From G965226155 sp965226155 (GTDB lineage Bacteria; Pseudomonadota; Gammaproteobacteria; Eutrophobiales; Eutrophobiaceae), in the NCBI GenBank assembly GCA_965226155.1, contig OZ245331.1, positions 1,736,001-1,800,000 of the forward strand: a stretch of 64,000 bases of DNA. Reading direction: 5' to 3'. The notes beneath the pieces were generated by a model. It was given only the letters and a program-made list of their open reading frames with translations. It was not told where the DNA came from and made no database searches. Of the stretch, positions 42,742-51,836 are shown piece by piece. The position numbers were made by a program, and so were the translations under genes. Position 1 is the stretch's first letter. Each line of letters begins with the position of its first letter.

Positions 42742-44238
42742 TTATCTCATCCATCCATTCTTTTTATTGTGCCTGCGTAGGCCGCTTAATGTGTAGGTGT
42801 TACTCTTGGCCCGGTTACAAGGACCACACAGCAGAATACGGTTCGATATATGATTAATCCCGCCGTCAGAACGCGGGGTATTGTGATCCAGTTCAAGGTA
42901 ACGCGGATCATCGAACGTGCGGTCGCAGCCTTGGCACTTTGGGCTATGTTGCGTCAGCAGGAATTCGTACATTTCAGCACGGCTCATTCTCTGTCCTTCC
43001 GGTTCACGTATGCGTTCCTTTACACGCAGGAAGGGCGTTGCGGTCTCGCCGTCGTCCGTGCGCACAGGCAACTCCTTCGTATATTTAACATCACCGAACA
43101 AGCCGACTTCATTATGTAGCCTGTTAACAACTGTCTCGTGCGCCTTGTCCCATATATCGATTCCAGCCCACTGCCGGCCCAGGCGTTCGGCAGCCACGCA
43201 AGTTGTTGCACAGCCTGAAAACGGATCAAGCACTATGTCGCCCTCGTTGGAGCTGGCTTTTATGATTCGTTCGTAGAGTGCAAGGGGTTTTTGGGTTGGG
43301 TAGCCGGTGCGTTCATAAGATTGTGCCGGAAGCAACAATTCTGTGTCAGTCCATAGGTTGCCGGGCGATACACCGGTATAATCTTTAGCGTAGGAGCGTC
43401 GTTCCAATTTGCCGTTAACGAGGACAATATTGCCTTTAGTGTACTCCTCTTCCATTCGTTTCCTGCTCAACCGCCACCCTGATTGGTAAGGAGGTTTGAT
43501 ACCGTGAAACTCATAACACAGGTTTGGGCGTGCACCCATTGAAGGTGAACGCCACGCGGTCATTTTCGTGTTATAACGTTCACCAGCACTATCCGTTTTA
43601 GGGAATCTGCGTTTGATTTCTTCTTCATTAAAATTCTTGACAACCCGAGGCTGAAATACGATTTTGTTAGTATTAGCATAAAACAACAGGTAGTCTACAT
43701 TTATGCCCCAGCTGTTGGCGGCGTGCTGGCTGCCTTTCGCGCCCGATTCGTTCCTGCGCCAAACGATCTCATTCCTAAAATTCTTGTATCCGAATATCGC
43801 ATCCATGACAGCTTTCAGGTAGTGGTTTGCTGTCTGATCGCAATGCAGGTAAATCGAACCTGTTGGCTTCAGCACCCTGTGCATAGCAAGTAACCGAACG
43901 GCCATGAAGCACATATACGCGCCCATACCGTCGGAGTGTGCGTAGCGTGCGGACTCTATCGCTTCCATTAAGAACGGGTAATCGTCTTTTATCTGGTCAA
44001 CCCATTCTTGGTGAACGTCTTTCTCCCATGACCACCTGTCCTGGAACTTGGCTCCGGCTGCCAAGCTATCAGGCGTGGCATGGAAATCCTTGCCCTTGTT
44101 GAATGGTGGATCGGTAGCGATCAGATCAACGCTCTCGCTATTCATGGCCTGCATGAACTTGAGATTATCGCCGTGAAACAGGGTGCGGTTTTGCCAGTTT
44201 TCCTTGTGGGGTGATGCCCTCTTGTCACTCATGCTCAC
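42742..44238 (-). CDS. DNA methyltransferase (beta class) fused to C-terminal HNH nuclease, transposon cargo
   Basis: 498 residues. Methyltransferase domain: motif IV DPPF at 43-46 before motif I DPFSGCATTCVAAERLG (about 340-360), the order of beta-class N4-cytosine/N6-adenine enzymes; the catalytic segment is GSIYLHCDQTANHYLKAVMD. From about 425 an HNH domain follows: CQGCDRTFDDPRYLELDHNT then LLCGPCNRAKSN, with the zinc Cys pairs and the His of LELDH in place. Start overlaps the transposase stop by 4 bases. A methylase with a built-in HNH nuclease could be a compact restriction-modification enzyme or mark transposon DNA; the specificity is unknown. Confidence 0.9.
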   Translation of the reverse strand: MSMSDKRASPHKENWQNRTLFHGDNLKFMQAMNSESVDLIATDPPFNKGKDFHATPDSLAAGAKFQDRWSWEKDVHQEWVDQIKDDYPFLMEAIESARYAHSDGMGAYMCFMAVRLLAMHRVLKPTGSIYLHCDQTANHYLKAVMDAIFGYKNFRNEIVWRRNESGAKGSQHAANSWGINVDYLLFYANTNKIVFQPRVVKNFNEEEIKRRFPKTDSAGERYNTKMTAWRSPSMGARPNLCYEFHGIKPPYQSGWRLSRKRMEEEYTKGNIVLVNGKLERRSYAKDYTGVSPGNLWTDTELLLPAQSYERTGYPTQKPLALYERIIKASSNEGDIVLDPFSGCATTCVAAERLGRQWAGIDIWDKAHETVVNRLHNEVGLFGDVKYTKELPVRTDDGETATPFLRVKERIREPEGQRMSRAEMYEFLLTQHSPKCQGCDRTFDDPRYLELDHNTPRSDGGINHISNRILLCGPCNRAKSNTYTLSGLRRHNKKNGWMR

Positions 44239-45170
44239 GCCGTCAATGTCTTGTAAGTGATGGTCTTGCCGGTCATTGACTTGAACAGATCGTCCAGGCG
44301 GTCTTGCGTGTCGCGGGTTACGTTGCCTTCATTCAGACGGAAGGTGAACTCGTTGATATATTGCTGGCAATGTTTACGCGACCAGCTATGGTAGGTTCCA
44401 TTGAAGCCTCGTTTTATGGTAGACCAGACCGACTCAACACCATTGGTATGCGCCATACCGTTCACGTACTCTCTAGCTGAATGCTTGACAGTTTCATGAC
44501 CATATAACGCTCCCCCGATGCCTTTATATCCTCTGTGATCGTCGGTGTAAAGTTTGGAGCCAATTTCTACATGTTCATGAATTGCTTTGCGGATGGTTTC
44601 CTGGTCCTCGGCCCGCACGGCCATGGCTTTGACCTTGCCGCCCCGTTCACGTAATCCGAGTACGGCCTGCTTGCCTACCGTACCCCGTCCGGCTTTCAGC
44701 TTCTTATGAGAGTGTTTGTTCTTTTCAGCACCGCCAATGTACGTGGCATCCAGCTCTACTTCACCATGCAAGGCTTCAAGGTTATCCCCGCAGGCTAACC
44801 GTAGCCGGTGTAGCATGTACCACGCTGTCTCATAACTGATTTTCAGCTCATGCTTGAGTTGCAAAGCAGGTATACCCTTGCGGGCGGTCATGAGCATATA
44901 TCCGGCAAACAGCCACTTGCGGGCATCCCTGACCCTGTTGTGCTCAAGAGGCGTATTGGTGAAAGCGTTGAAATAGCTTCTGCAATCCCCGCACCAGTAG
45001 CCTCTCTTGTAGTTCTTCTGCTTGGTGATACGCCCAGTGCATCCGCACTTCTGGCAGGCAAGCATGTCGCCCCAACGATTCTGCTCAAAATACTTGATAG
45101 CATCTTCTTCGGTAGGGTACTTGTTCATCAGCTCAAAAAGGCTTATGGTTTTAGCGTGTTTCTTAGACAT
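44235..45170 (-). CDS. IS1595-family transposase (ISXO2-like)
   Basis: 311 residues. N-terminal zinc ribbon (CQKCGCTGRI, CGDCRSYF), then the DDE/N-type catalytic domain with ELDATYIGG (first Asp), LYTDDHRGYK (second) and HTNGVESVWSTIKRG (third, Asn/Glu). Matches the family in length and motif order. The start at 45170 is 57 bases from the internal partial end. No disruption seen, so it is likely active. Confidence 0.93.
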   Translation of the reverse strand: MSKKHAKTISLFELMNKYPTEEDAIKYFEQNRWGDMLACQKCGCTGRITKQKNYKRGYWCGDCRSYFNAFTNTPLEHNRVRDARKWLFAGYMLMTARKGIPALQLKHELKISYETAWYMLHRLRLACGDNLEALHGEVELDATYIGGAEKNKHSHKKLKAGRGTVGKQAVLGLRERGGKVKAMAVRAEDQETIRKAIHEHVEIGSKLYTDDHRGYKGIGGALYGHETVKHSAREYVNGMAHTNGVESVWSTIKRGFNGTYHSWSRKHCQQYINEFTFRLNEGNVTRDTQDRLDDLFKSMTGKTITYKTLTA

Positions 45171-45320
45171 TCAAATTATCCGTTTATTGATTATTTATGC
45201 TGTAATCCTAACAAATAGTAGATATATTGTCAACTAATGTCCGCAAATAAGTGAAATTATTTGTAGAATCGAATTTGATCCCATATCCCTTGATCCCGTA
45301 TAATTTCAGCCCTTAAACGC

Positions 45321-45345
45321 AAAAAGACCGGGCTGATACCCGGCC
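45321..45345 (-). terminator. Rho-independent terminator upstream of transposase
   Basis: On the minus strand, GGCCGGGTATCAGCCCGGTC forms a 7-bp stem (one G-T pair) with a 6-base loop, followed by TTTTTG. It would stop transcripts entering the transposase from the right, a common way for mobile elements to avoid activation by outside promoters. Confidence 0.6.
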
Positions 45346-45559
45346 TTGATGCATTCAATGTAATAGAGGCTTATGCACTTGCTTCTAGGAAAGAATTTTA
45401 TTCCTTCTTATTGGCCTGTGTCAAGCCTCGTAAATATGAGGTAAACGACCATGCTGATTAAACAAATAACAGAGCAACTATCTCTCCCTTTCCCATTTTA
45501 CGCAAAACCTATCCTGTATCGGTTCACAACATCAAAGGCAGTTGGGAGAGGCGATTGAT

Positions 45560-45859
45560 ATGGAATCAGAACAGATTGAGCTTAGTGATGATGGTTTAAT
45601 AGAAATTACGTTTACAGGAGTAAGGCCTTCCGGTGATAACTCTACTAGTTTTGATTTTCAAATTTCAGTGCGTGAATCTTTGGATTCTGTCGAGGCTTTG
45701 GGAATGTCATGCCAAGTTTTTCTTGAATATAGTCAAGTCGAATTAGCAGGTCTATCGTTTGGGAATATACGTCATGAAGCATACGCTTCGCTTCGTCGTC
45801 AACTGGGCAAACTCGTTCAACACGTGGGTCAGGAGGCCCAAGCTTATGATAATAAGTAG
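45560..45859 (+). CDS. Small protein of the transposon cargo
   Basis: 99 residues from the ATG at 45560, after GGGAGAGG. Acidic, with IELSDDGLIEITFTG, then SVRESLDSVEALGMS, and a C-terminal helix (EAYASLRRQLGKLVQHVGQE). No family recognised. A frame on the opposite strand (45645-45881) looks less protein-like. It is on the opposite strand from the transposase. Confidence 0.5.
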   Translation: MESEQIELSDDGLIEITFTGVRPSGDNSTSFDFQISVRESLDSVEALGMSCQVFLEYSQVELAGLSFGNIRHEAYASLRRQLGKLVQHVGQEAQAYDNK

Positions 45860-45920
45860 CCATGCAAATAAATTTTAGCATTTAAATCAAGATATTCAAA
45901 GGAAGGCGAAAAGCCGAACT

Positions 45921-46228
45921 TCACTTCATACCAGGTAATTGACTAAGGCAAAGCTTGAGCATTACGGGATAGGCCCCCTACGATCCCCCCATGAAGAACC
46001 AGCTTTCATCTTGCTGGATAATAACTCTCTGGTGGTTGAATCACGGCTTGCTACCATCAACTCTGCTATATGCTCACGCTTGATCCCAAGATCAAGGCTT
46101 TCCTGTTTCATTGATCTAACGTCAAGAGCAGCCGCGACTTCCATGCAGGGCTCGATAACCCATTCGACTACTTCAGTGTGAATGTCATCTGCAGTAGCAT
46201 GGCCAGCGAACGTTAATATTGCGGCGAT
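45921..46228 (-). pseudogene. Inverted, decayed copy of the exported-protein gene at 47415, inside the transposon
   Basis: On the minus strand the region reads WVIEPCMEVAAALDVRSMKQ and IKREHIAELMVASR, matching the gene at 47415-47750 through most of its length (about 80% of bases by eye) but lacking the first 8 codons and shifted near its end. It ends close to the right inverted repeat of the transposon (46247). The intact gene lies 1.2 kb away in the opposite orientation. So the transposon, or its ancestor, captured or duplicated the neighbouring gene. Confidence 0.75.
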
Positions 46229-46500
46229 TAGTCATAGTAGGGCCTCTTGTCAACTAATCGGGATAGTTCCCATTCAGTTCGTATGTTGTTTTCGTTTTCA
46301 CAATCAGATGAAAATCACAACTAACTCATGATATAGCGAAAGGACGGAGGCTGTCGCGCTAACGCAGTTCGAGGCTGCACGCATCGATGCCGTTGTTATT
46401 GTTTTCACTAGAGTTTTTCACATGTTTATGAGTATGACTACCAGCACAGATTGGTTTTTGCGCCCTACACCCAGTATGCTTTGTACACGGCGTTTTGGCT

Positions 46501-46890
46501 TTAGGGTGACACGCAACTGTAAGTTTGGCTTGGACCGATTTCACCACCATCTTTGACATCTGAAAAATCGTAGTAATTCCCGGTACCATCTGGCTTAATG
46601 GTAAAGGCATACTCAAATTCTCCGAAGTCCCACCGCCGATTGAACCCAACAACTTTAAAAGATGCTTTGTAAGTGATGCCAGCGACAGACACCTCGCCAG
46701 TTCCAAGTGCTTTACTGTCACCTGTTACCCGGCTCAGTTCGACCAAGACTGTTACTTTGTAATAATCAGACAGATCAAAACATCGCCATTTCTCAGTTGT
46801 AATGCCATCGCTCTCTTGTGCCTGAACGCCGACGGTTACGCCAACGGCAAGACCAATAAATGCTAACAAAATAAATAATATCTTCTTCAT
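46501..46890 (-). CDS. Small exported protein
   Basis: 129 residues from MKK at 46890, with an N-terminal signal (KKILFILLAFIGLAVGVTVG, cleavage after VQA). The mature part is beta-rich: EKWRCFDLSDYYKVTVLVEL, then FKVVGFNRRWDFGEF and an end with two Cys overall (RCFD, YSCV). No family recognised. It is on the opposite strand to the exported-protein run at 47.4-49.6 kb and may be an unrelated neighbour. Confidence 0.65.
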   Translation of the reverse strand: MKKILFILLAFIGLAVGVTVGVQAQESDGITTEKWRCFDLSDYYKVTVLVELSRVTGDSKALGTGEVSVAGITYKASFKVVGFNRRWDFGEFEYAFTIKPDGTGNYYDFSDVKDGGEIGPSQTYSCVSP

Positions 46891-46968
46891 CAGTTTTCCC
46901 ATGAGTGACTCTATTAGGTGTAAGAATTGTTGTGCGAATATCCTGTCTGGAACGCTATGGTTAACCAA

Positions 46969-47414
46969 AAGCTGGGGAATTATATACTTAAATACGTAAC
47001 CAACTTGACCAGCTTAGGGGCTTATTTTTGACCAGTCTCAATTTGATGTCTTCTTCAGCTTTTGTAGGCCACCTAGACGCGTATTGAGTGCGTTCTGATT
47101 TGGGTATCTGCTTGAGCAATATTTCCTATGCTGCTTCCTTGGTCCGCTTTTCTTGTTCTTCCATTATCTATTGCTTTACCTCTTGTTTGGCAGCCATTAG
47201 TACTACATTTGGTATATAAAAAGGTATACGCTGATCTTTGCAACTACCTGCAGTGTACACCCGGTCGGGTTACCTGCTGAATATAACAATCATGTTTCCG
47301 GCTTTGGGTAGCTCCCTTAGCCTGGATGAATAGGCAGGAATTATCACACTCTGTTTGGTAGTTGCAATGGCCCGGCACCTTTGTGCCCGTTTTGCAATAA
47401 CCTAGGAGAGAATC
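46969..47414. other. Intergenic region with a decayed reading frame
   Basis: 446 bases. On the minus strand (from about 47190 back to 46980) a frame reads MAAKQEVKQ, stop, MEEQEKRTKEAA, stop, then EILLKQIPKSERTQYASRWP, the remains of a small helical protein with two stop codons. Nothing else is seen; the last 15 bases are the ribosome-binding region (AGGAGAG) of the next gene. Confidence 0.4.
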
Positions 47415-47750
47415 ATGAAAATACCGAATCCGGCACTAATCGCCGCAACATTAACATTCGTTGGTCATACGATCGCTATTGCGGATGACTTTCACGCTGA
47501 GGTAGTCGAATGGGTTATCGAGCCCTGCATGGAAGTCGCAGCTGCTCTTGACGTGAAATCAATGAAAGAGGAAGACCTTGGCTTGGGGATCAAGCGTGAG
47601 CATGTGGCAGAGCTGATGGTGGCAAGCCGTGGTGCGGCCATCCGGGATTTATCCAGCAAGATGAAAGCTAGCGCTTCATGGGATGATCGCAGTACAGCCT
47701 ATCCCATAATGCTTAAGTATTGCCTTGGTGAATTGCCTGGCATGAAGTAA
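47415..47750 (+). CDS. Small exported protein, first of a run of four
   Basis: 111 residues, signal peptide (ALIAATLTFVGHTIAIA), mature part helical: EVVEWVIEPCMEVAAALDVK, then GIKREHVAELMVASRGAAI and a second Cys near the end (KYCLGELP). ATG at 47415 follows AGGAGAG. A decayed inverted copy is inside the transposon at 45921-46228. Unknown function; the two Cys may form a disulphide. Confidence 0.7.
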   Translation: MKIPNPALIAATLTFVGHTIAIADDFHAEVVEWVIEPCMEVAAALDVKSMKEEDLGLGIKREHVAELMVASRGAAIRDLSSKMKASASWDDRSTAYPIMLKYCLGELPGMK

Positions 47751-47794
47751 TGACAAAACCTAAAGTCATTTTTGAAGTGCTTAAGGAGGCACTC

Positions 47795-48169
47795 ATGAGA
47801 ATACCGAATACGGTAACCGCCGTTGTGCTAGCACTTACGTTTTCAATAAGTCAGCTACCAGCCGCAGGTAACAGCGAAAAAATGAAACAGATGAGAGGAT
47901 ATAACGAAACCATTAGAAGCCTTGCGTGGCAAGGGGTAATTATCTCGACCGGTGAACAGTGTTCCGAAGTAACACACTCATTCATTCGTGGCGAGGACAC
48001 GGACGGAACAGTTTACATGACTGTGCGATGTCGAAATGGCGATGATTACATGATTATGGAGGGTGGTGACATAGGAGAAGGATCCAGGGTACTCACATGT
48101 AGTGAAGCTCAGGCAATCATGCGTGGGATGGGGATTACCGACAACTGCTGGTTGCCTCTTTCTGGTTAG
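47795..48169 (+). CDS. Small exported protein, second of the run
   Basis: 124 residues with ATG at 47795 after a strong TTAAGGAGG; a longer start at 47750 exists but overlaps the previous stop. Signal peptide through LPAAG, mature part with GEQCSEVTHSFIRG, TVYMTVRCRNGDDYMI and ITDNCWLPLSG, a small beta-type domain with four Cys. Shares the starting MRIPN/MKIPN with gene one, so their 5' ends may be duplicates. Confidence 0.7.
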   Translation: MRIPNTVTAVVLALTFSISQLPAAGNSEKMKQMRGYNETIRSLAWQGVIISTGEQCSEVTHSFIRGEDTDGTVYMTVRCRNGDDYMIMEGGDIGEGSRVLTCSEAQAIMRGMGITDNCWLPLSG

Positions 48170-48178
48170 GAGATAGCT

Positions 48179-48676
48179 ATGCTAAAAACAATCAAAGCAT
48201 TGTCCATTGCCTTATTTATTATATTTTCAACCGGTTCGCTATCAGCCGCAAACATAAGCGGGAAAGAGTACAGGGAAGAGACAATCGCTTTGTTTAAGGA
48301 GCTTATGGAAATGGAAGACGAAGGCGTTTTCATGAACGATTCATCAATAAAGGTATTTGGTAAAAACCTTCCTAATCGTATTCGTGGCAGTAACCCCCCA
48401 GGCGGATACTTCGCACGCCCGCCTGGTAGCGACTGGATGAAGCGGATCGATGCTCTTGATGATAAAACGGTCGAAGGCGGATCAGGCGAGAAATGTGCCT
48501 ATATTCCAAATCTTCCGCTCGGTGGAGACTTGATTTGCGGATTCGAATTGGAATCGTTGGGTATGCAGATGGTGATGAATAGAGATACTTACACTGATTT
48601 ATTAGCTAGCAAATTCTGGCTTATGACAATCTGCCAAGAGACACCGCAAGCATGTAAGCCATACGTTTTTGAATGA
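48179..48676 (+). CDS. Small exported protein, third of the run
   Basis: 165 residues, ATG at 48179 after AGGAGATAG. Signal peptide to SLSAA, then a helical start (YREETIALFKELMEMEDEG) and GSNPPGGYFARPPGSDWMKR in the middle; Cys pairs at CAYIP/ICGFE and CQETPQACK. No family recognised. It ends 13 bases before the zinc-ribbon gene. Confidence 0.68.
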   Translation: MLKTIKALSIALFIIFSTGSLSAANISGKEYREETIALFKELMEMEDEGVFMNDSSIKVFGKNLPNRIRGSNPPGGYFARPPGSDWMKRIDALDDKTVEGGSGEKCAYIPNLPLGGDLICGFELESLGMQMVMNRDTYTDLLASKFWLMTICQETPQACKPYVFE

Positions 48677-48689
48677 GGAGGATCATACG

Positions 48690-49642
48690 ATGGCAATGAG
48701 GCCATGCAGAGAGTGTAAAACCCAAGTTTCAGATAAAGCTAAGACTTGTCCGCATTGTGGGATTGATAAGCCGTGCTATATAGAAACTGAATTAGTTGAT
48801 GAGCTAGGTAAAGCAGCAAAAAAGAAAAAAGGAGGGATAAGTGGATGGCTGATTTTTTCTTGATAATTGTAGTACTTATAGCTCTTTCATCGAACGAGGA
48901 GGATCCGCCAAGCAAACAGATCGCACAAACAGAGCAACAACCGGAAAATCAACCGGAACAGGAAGTTAAACCAGTTGCCGAGCCTGCGTTAGCGAAGAAG
49001 ACCATGTTTAACAAATATTCAATGCTCAGAGAAAAGGATCATTCATTTGGCAACAGAGTGCGGATTATTATTGATGTGAAAGCACCGGAAGCAAAGACAG
49101 ATCGAGAATCCATAGAAGCTATGATGTCAGCGATTGTAAAGCGACATCGTAAAGACTGGCCACATGTTGTTTCAGTTTTCTTGAGACACTCAGATGAACT
49201 GGACACCGTTGCCAAGAATCGCGTTACGTATGCCCTAGATGGATGTGGATGGGCAGGCGATGGCTGTACTGGGGAAATATGGACAGAACTGATGGAAGGG
49301 GAAATGCCGGGAGATTTGACCGGATGGGGCAAGCCTACAAAGGCCGGGAAAGAACTGGCCTGCCGTAACGACCTCCAGTGTTGGGGAGACAAGTATTCGT
49401 TTTCTGCCTCCTCAGTGTGCGCGCCATTGATTGAGAGTATGGCACAATATACTCATGAATGGACGGACGGTTGGCTAGGTGCAAAGTTTGACCGGTTCAT
49501 GTGGAAAGACCGTAAAGGAGGCACAGTGGCTTATTTTGGCAACAAAATTAAGTTTCAAAATGGCTTTGGAGCCTGGCAGAATATGTCTTACCAGTGTGAT
49601 TATAATCCGGGCACAAAAACTGCTAAGGTTGAGGCTTATTAA
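48690..49642 (+). pseudogene. Zinc-ribbon membrane protein with periplasmic domain, split by a T-run
   Basis: ATG at 48690 (after GAGGAGG) reads a zinc ribbon (CRECKTQVSDKAKTCPHCG) then KKKKGGISGWLIF and stops. The second frame begins FFLIIVVLIALSS, the rest of a membrane span, and carries on for a 240-residue outer domain to 49642. A -1 slip or one extra T in the T6 run (48852-48857) joins them as one protein of about 316 residues: ribbon, one membrane span, then TEQQPENQPEQEV linker and a domain with DGCGWAGDGCTGEIW and QCDYNPGTKTAKVEAY. The intact layout would be a cytoplasmic ribbon linked through the membrane to a periplasmic domain. Confidence 0.7.
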
Positions 49643-49891
49643 GAATCGCGATATCGGTCCTTCGCGTGTCTGGAGAGTGTATTTCAAGAACCGGGATTTT
49701 CAATAGAGGTAAGAACTAGAAAATTATTCGGATTCATCTTCAGAGTTTCACCGGCTCGAGAAAGTTAATTTGTCAATTCCACCTGTATACATTAGCGCGT
49801 TAGACAAGGTACGATATACTTCCCTGTAGATTCACCGAGAAAAGTCGTTAGGCTTTTATCATTTTTAGCTTCAAACTAAAGAACTAAGGAG

Positions 49892-50284
49892 ATGACCGTG
49901 AAGCCTACATTTTTTGCTGTGATAACTATTCTCACCTTGACAATATTAATCGGCGGTTGTGCAACAATCACGAATGATGCAAATCAGCAGATTAATTTCA
50001 AGACGCCCGGCTGCAAAGGGAAAGGTGTTGTGTGTACTGTTTCAAACAAGCGAGGTTTATGGTGTGTTGAGGTACCGGGTATTGAAACTATCCGGCGTTC
50101 GGACGATGTGCTCCAAATTGATTGCGAAGATGCAGAGGGAAACAGCTACCAGGAGGCGGTGCCGAGCAGATTGGGAGGTAAACTTATCGCCAGTGCAGTT
50201 TTTCTCGACTTAGGGATTGTAGATTCAATTACAGACAAACATCGGGAATACTCAGAACAGGTCTTGATCGACATGTGCATGTGA
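49892..50284 (+). CDS. Small lipoprotein with predicted outer-membrane role
   Basis: 130 residues; lipobox IGGC near residue 23, then ATITNDANQQINFKTPGC, SNKRGLWCVEVPG and ASAVFLDLGIVDSITDKHRE. The TPGC...CxVSNKRG pattern and the LDL-GxVDxxTDK ending resemble a group of small lipoproteins near phage lysis or adhesin genes. ATG at 49892 after AAGGAG. Not in the run of four, but on the same strand 250 bases on. Confidence 0.7.
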   Translation: MTVKPTFFAVITILTLTILIGGCATITNDANQQINFKTPGCKGKGVVCTVSNKRGLWCVEVPGIETIRRSDDVLQIDCEDAEGNSYQEAVPSRLGGKLIASAVFLDLGIVDSITDKHREYSEQVLIDMCM

Positions 50285-50906
50285 TTAACTCTAATTTAGG
50301 GTGTTACCTAGATTTCAAACTGAGCCACTACTCAGAATCTCATATAATCCTATAAAGTTGCAATTGTATTCAAAATAATAACGTCTGATATTTAAGATTA
50401 TAGATATGCCATCAATACTATGGGCTACTTATAGTGAGGCCTTAAAGCTAACTCTAACTAGCTTAACTGGTGACACGTTATCATCTGACCAAACAATTTA
50501 TTTGTAAATGATAGCTTATGGGATGAAACATAAAAGGGCGATCTGAACTGCTCCAGTTTTTTCGGAGATTCGTTAGTTTAAGTCAAGCCGCCATCGCTGG
50601 CCCTTCTAGCTGCTGATGGCACTCGATTTTTTTCATTCGACGGCATGTTGCCAGTCGGATTGAAGAGTTCAATATCCTCTTCCGCCTCGTCAACGCCCCA
50701 GTCATAAAGCTCTTGCCCAAGTGCATCTAAGGCCATGTCCGCATGCAGTGAACTTAATACTAGCCAATCGACTACAAATAACCGTCTGATGAATGGCTTA
50801 AAACAATCTCAAAAGCAAGCTGAGATAAGCGATGCAAACTTTATTAAGCCAGAGAGCGGTACTACAATGGGAGAAATTTAGCGAGTTATGTTTTTTTAGG
50901 ATAGGT
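50285..50906. other. Intergenic region before SIR2 module
   Basis: 622 bases without a supported gene. Left part AT-rich (50330-50500), right part with GATGGCACTCGATTTTTTTC and a frame into the SIR2 gene; the earlier in-frame start at 50832 is possible but the better start is at 50907 (after AGGATAG). A promoter for the SIR2 module probably lies in 50750-50900. Confidence 0.4.
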
Positions 50907-51836
50907 ATGACCAAAATTTCTGAACTGCGCGAAATTATTTATCCTCCAGAAGAGGTTGTTCAAGCAGCCATGAATGGTGACTTGGTGATGTTTGTCGGCT
51001 CCGGCATTTCAATGCTCCTCGGATTACCATCTTGGAAAGGTCTAGCGGCAGCTGTTTTTGATGATCTTAGACAAGCTGGTCTGCTAAATTATTCAGAGAT
51101 TGAACAGCTAAAGACACTGGATGCAAAAAAGCAATTATCAATTGCCAAGCTGATAGCCGAAGACTACAAGCACCCATTTGACCTTGTAAAACACTTTCAA
51201 GACAGAAGAGAAGGTAACAGTATTTACAAGGCCCTGAATGACATAGGGTCTGTTTGCGTAACGACAAACTACGATGAATTATTGGCCCCGAGATTCAAAG
51301 AAACAGCTGACGGTTCAACAACGCCGATTGCTGGAGCACGTATACTCGAGCAGAGCAAGATTTATCCCCATAATTTAGATGATCCCGGAACGGTAATTCA
51401 TCTGCATGGTGCCATAAGTAATCCTGGGACGATGGTTGTTACCACTGAAGATTATCTAAAACACTACGACAATGAGCATGTGCAGGTATTTCTAGATGCG
51501 CTCTTCACTAGAAAAACAGTTGTATTTGTAGGCTATGGGTTAGACGAAGCAGAGATTCTCGAACACATTCTTCGTCGAGGTTCGGCTACTACCACCAAGG
51601 GTCAGAAACGATTCGTACTACAAGGTTTTTTTCAGAGTCAACGGCACCTATTTGAGCATCTCCATCGTTACTACGAAAAATCTTTTAGCATGAAGTTACT
51701 GGGGTTTCTGAGAGACCATCAAGATTATGATTGCCAAGCCGGAATTATTGAGCATTGGTCTCAAAAGCTTAAAGTAAGGAAACCGCCACTTGCTACAGAT
51801 ACTGATTCGATTGATGAGGTGTGTCCTGATGACTAG
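50907..51836 (+). CDS. SIR2-domain protein, first gene of a two-gene module
   Basis: 309 residues. SIR2-type NAD-binding motifs: MFVGSGISMLLGLPSWKGLA (GSG at 31-33), CVTTNYDELLAPRF and HLHGAISNPGTMVV, then FVGYGLDEAEIL near the end. Such domains in defence systems are NADases that empty the cell of NAD when triggered. Followed by an overlapping gene (8 bases) with a very large helical protein. No Argonaute, HerA or STAND ATPase motif is seen in the partner, so it is not a recognised SPARSA, Sir2-HerA or AVAST type. Confidence 0.85.
   Translation: MTKISELREIIYPPEEVVQAAMNGDLVMFVGSGISMLLGLPSWKGLAAAVFDDLRQAGLLNYSEIEQLKTLDAKKQLSIAKLIAEDYKHPFDLVKHFQDRREGNSIYKALNDIGSVCVTTNYDELLAPRFKETADGSTTPIAGARILEQSKIYPHNLDDPGTVIHLHGAISNPGTMVVTTEDYLKHYDNEHVQVFLDALFTRKTVVFVGYGLDEAEILEHILRRGSATTTKGQKRFVLQGFFQSQRHLFEHLHRYYEKSFSMKLLGFLRDHQDYDCQAGIIEHWSQKLKVRKPPLATDTDSIDEVCPDD

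Larger units (their letters stand above)
42538..46271 (-). mobile_element. IS1595-family transposon with cargo, 3734 bp
   Basis: Perfect 25-bp inverted repeats, GGGAACTATCCCGATTAGTT and five more bases, at 42538-42562 and 46247-46271. Directly outside is an 8-bp target duplication ATTCAGTT (42530-42537 and 46272-46279), as expected for IS1595. Cargo: methyltransferase-HNH fusion (42742-44238), transposase (44235-45170), a small gene (45560-45859) and a decayed gene fragment (45921-46228). An internal partial end (TTGTCAACTAAT at 45227-45238) suggests an older, shorter element that gained a further kilobase. Confidence 0.93.

Noticed and set aside
45645..45881. Minus-strand frame inside the transposon cargo
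   Set aside because: Overlaps the better supported plus-strand gene at 45560 and lacks a ribosome-binding site.
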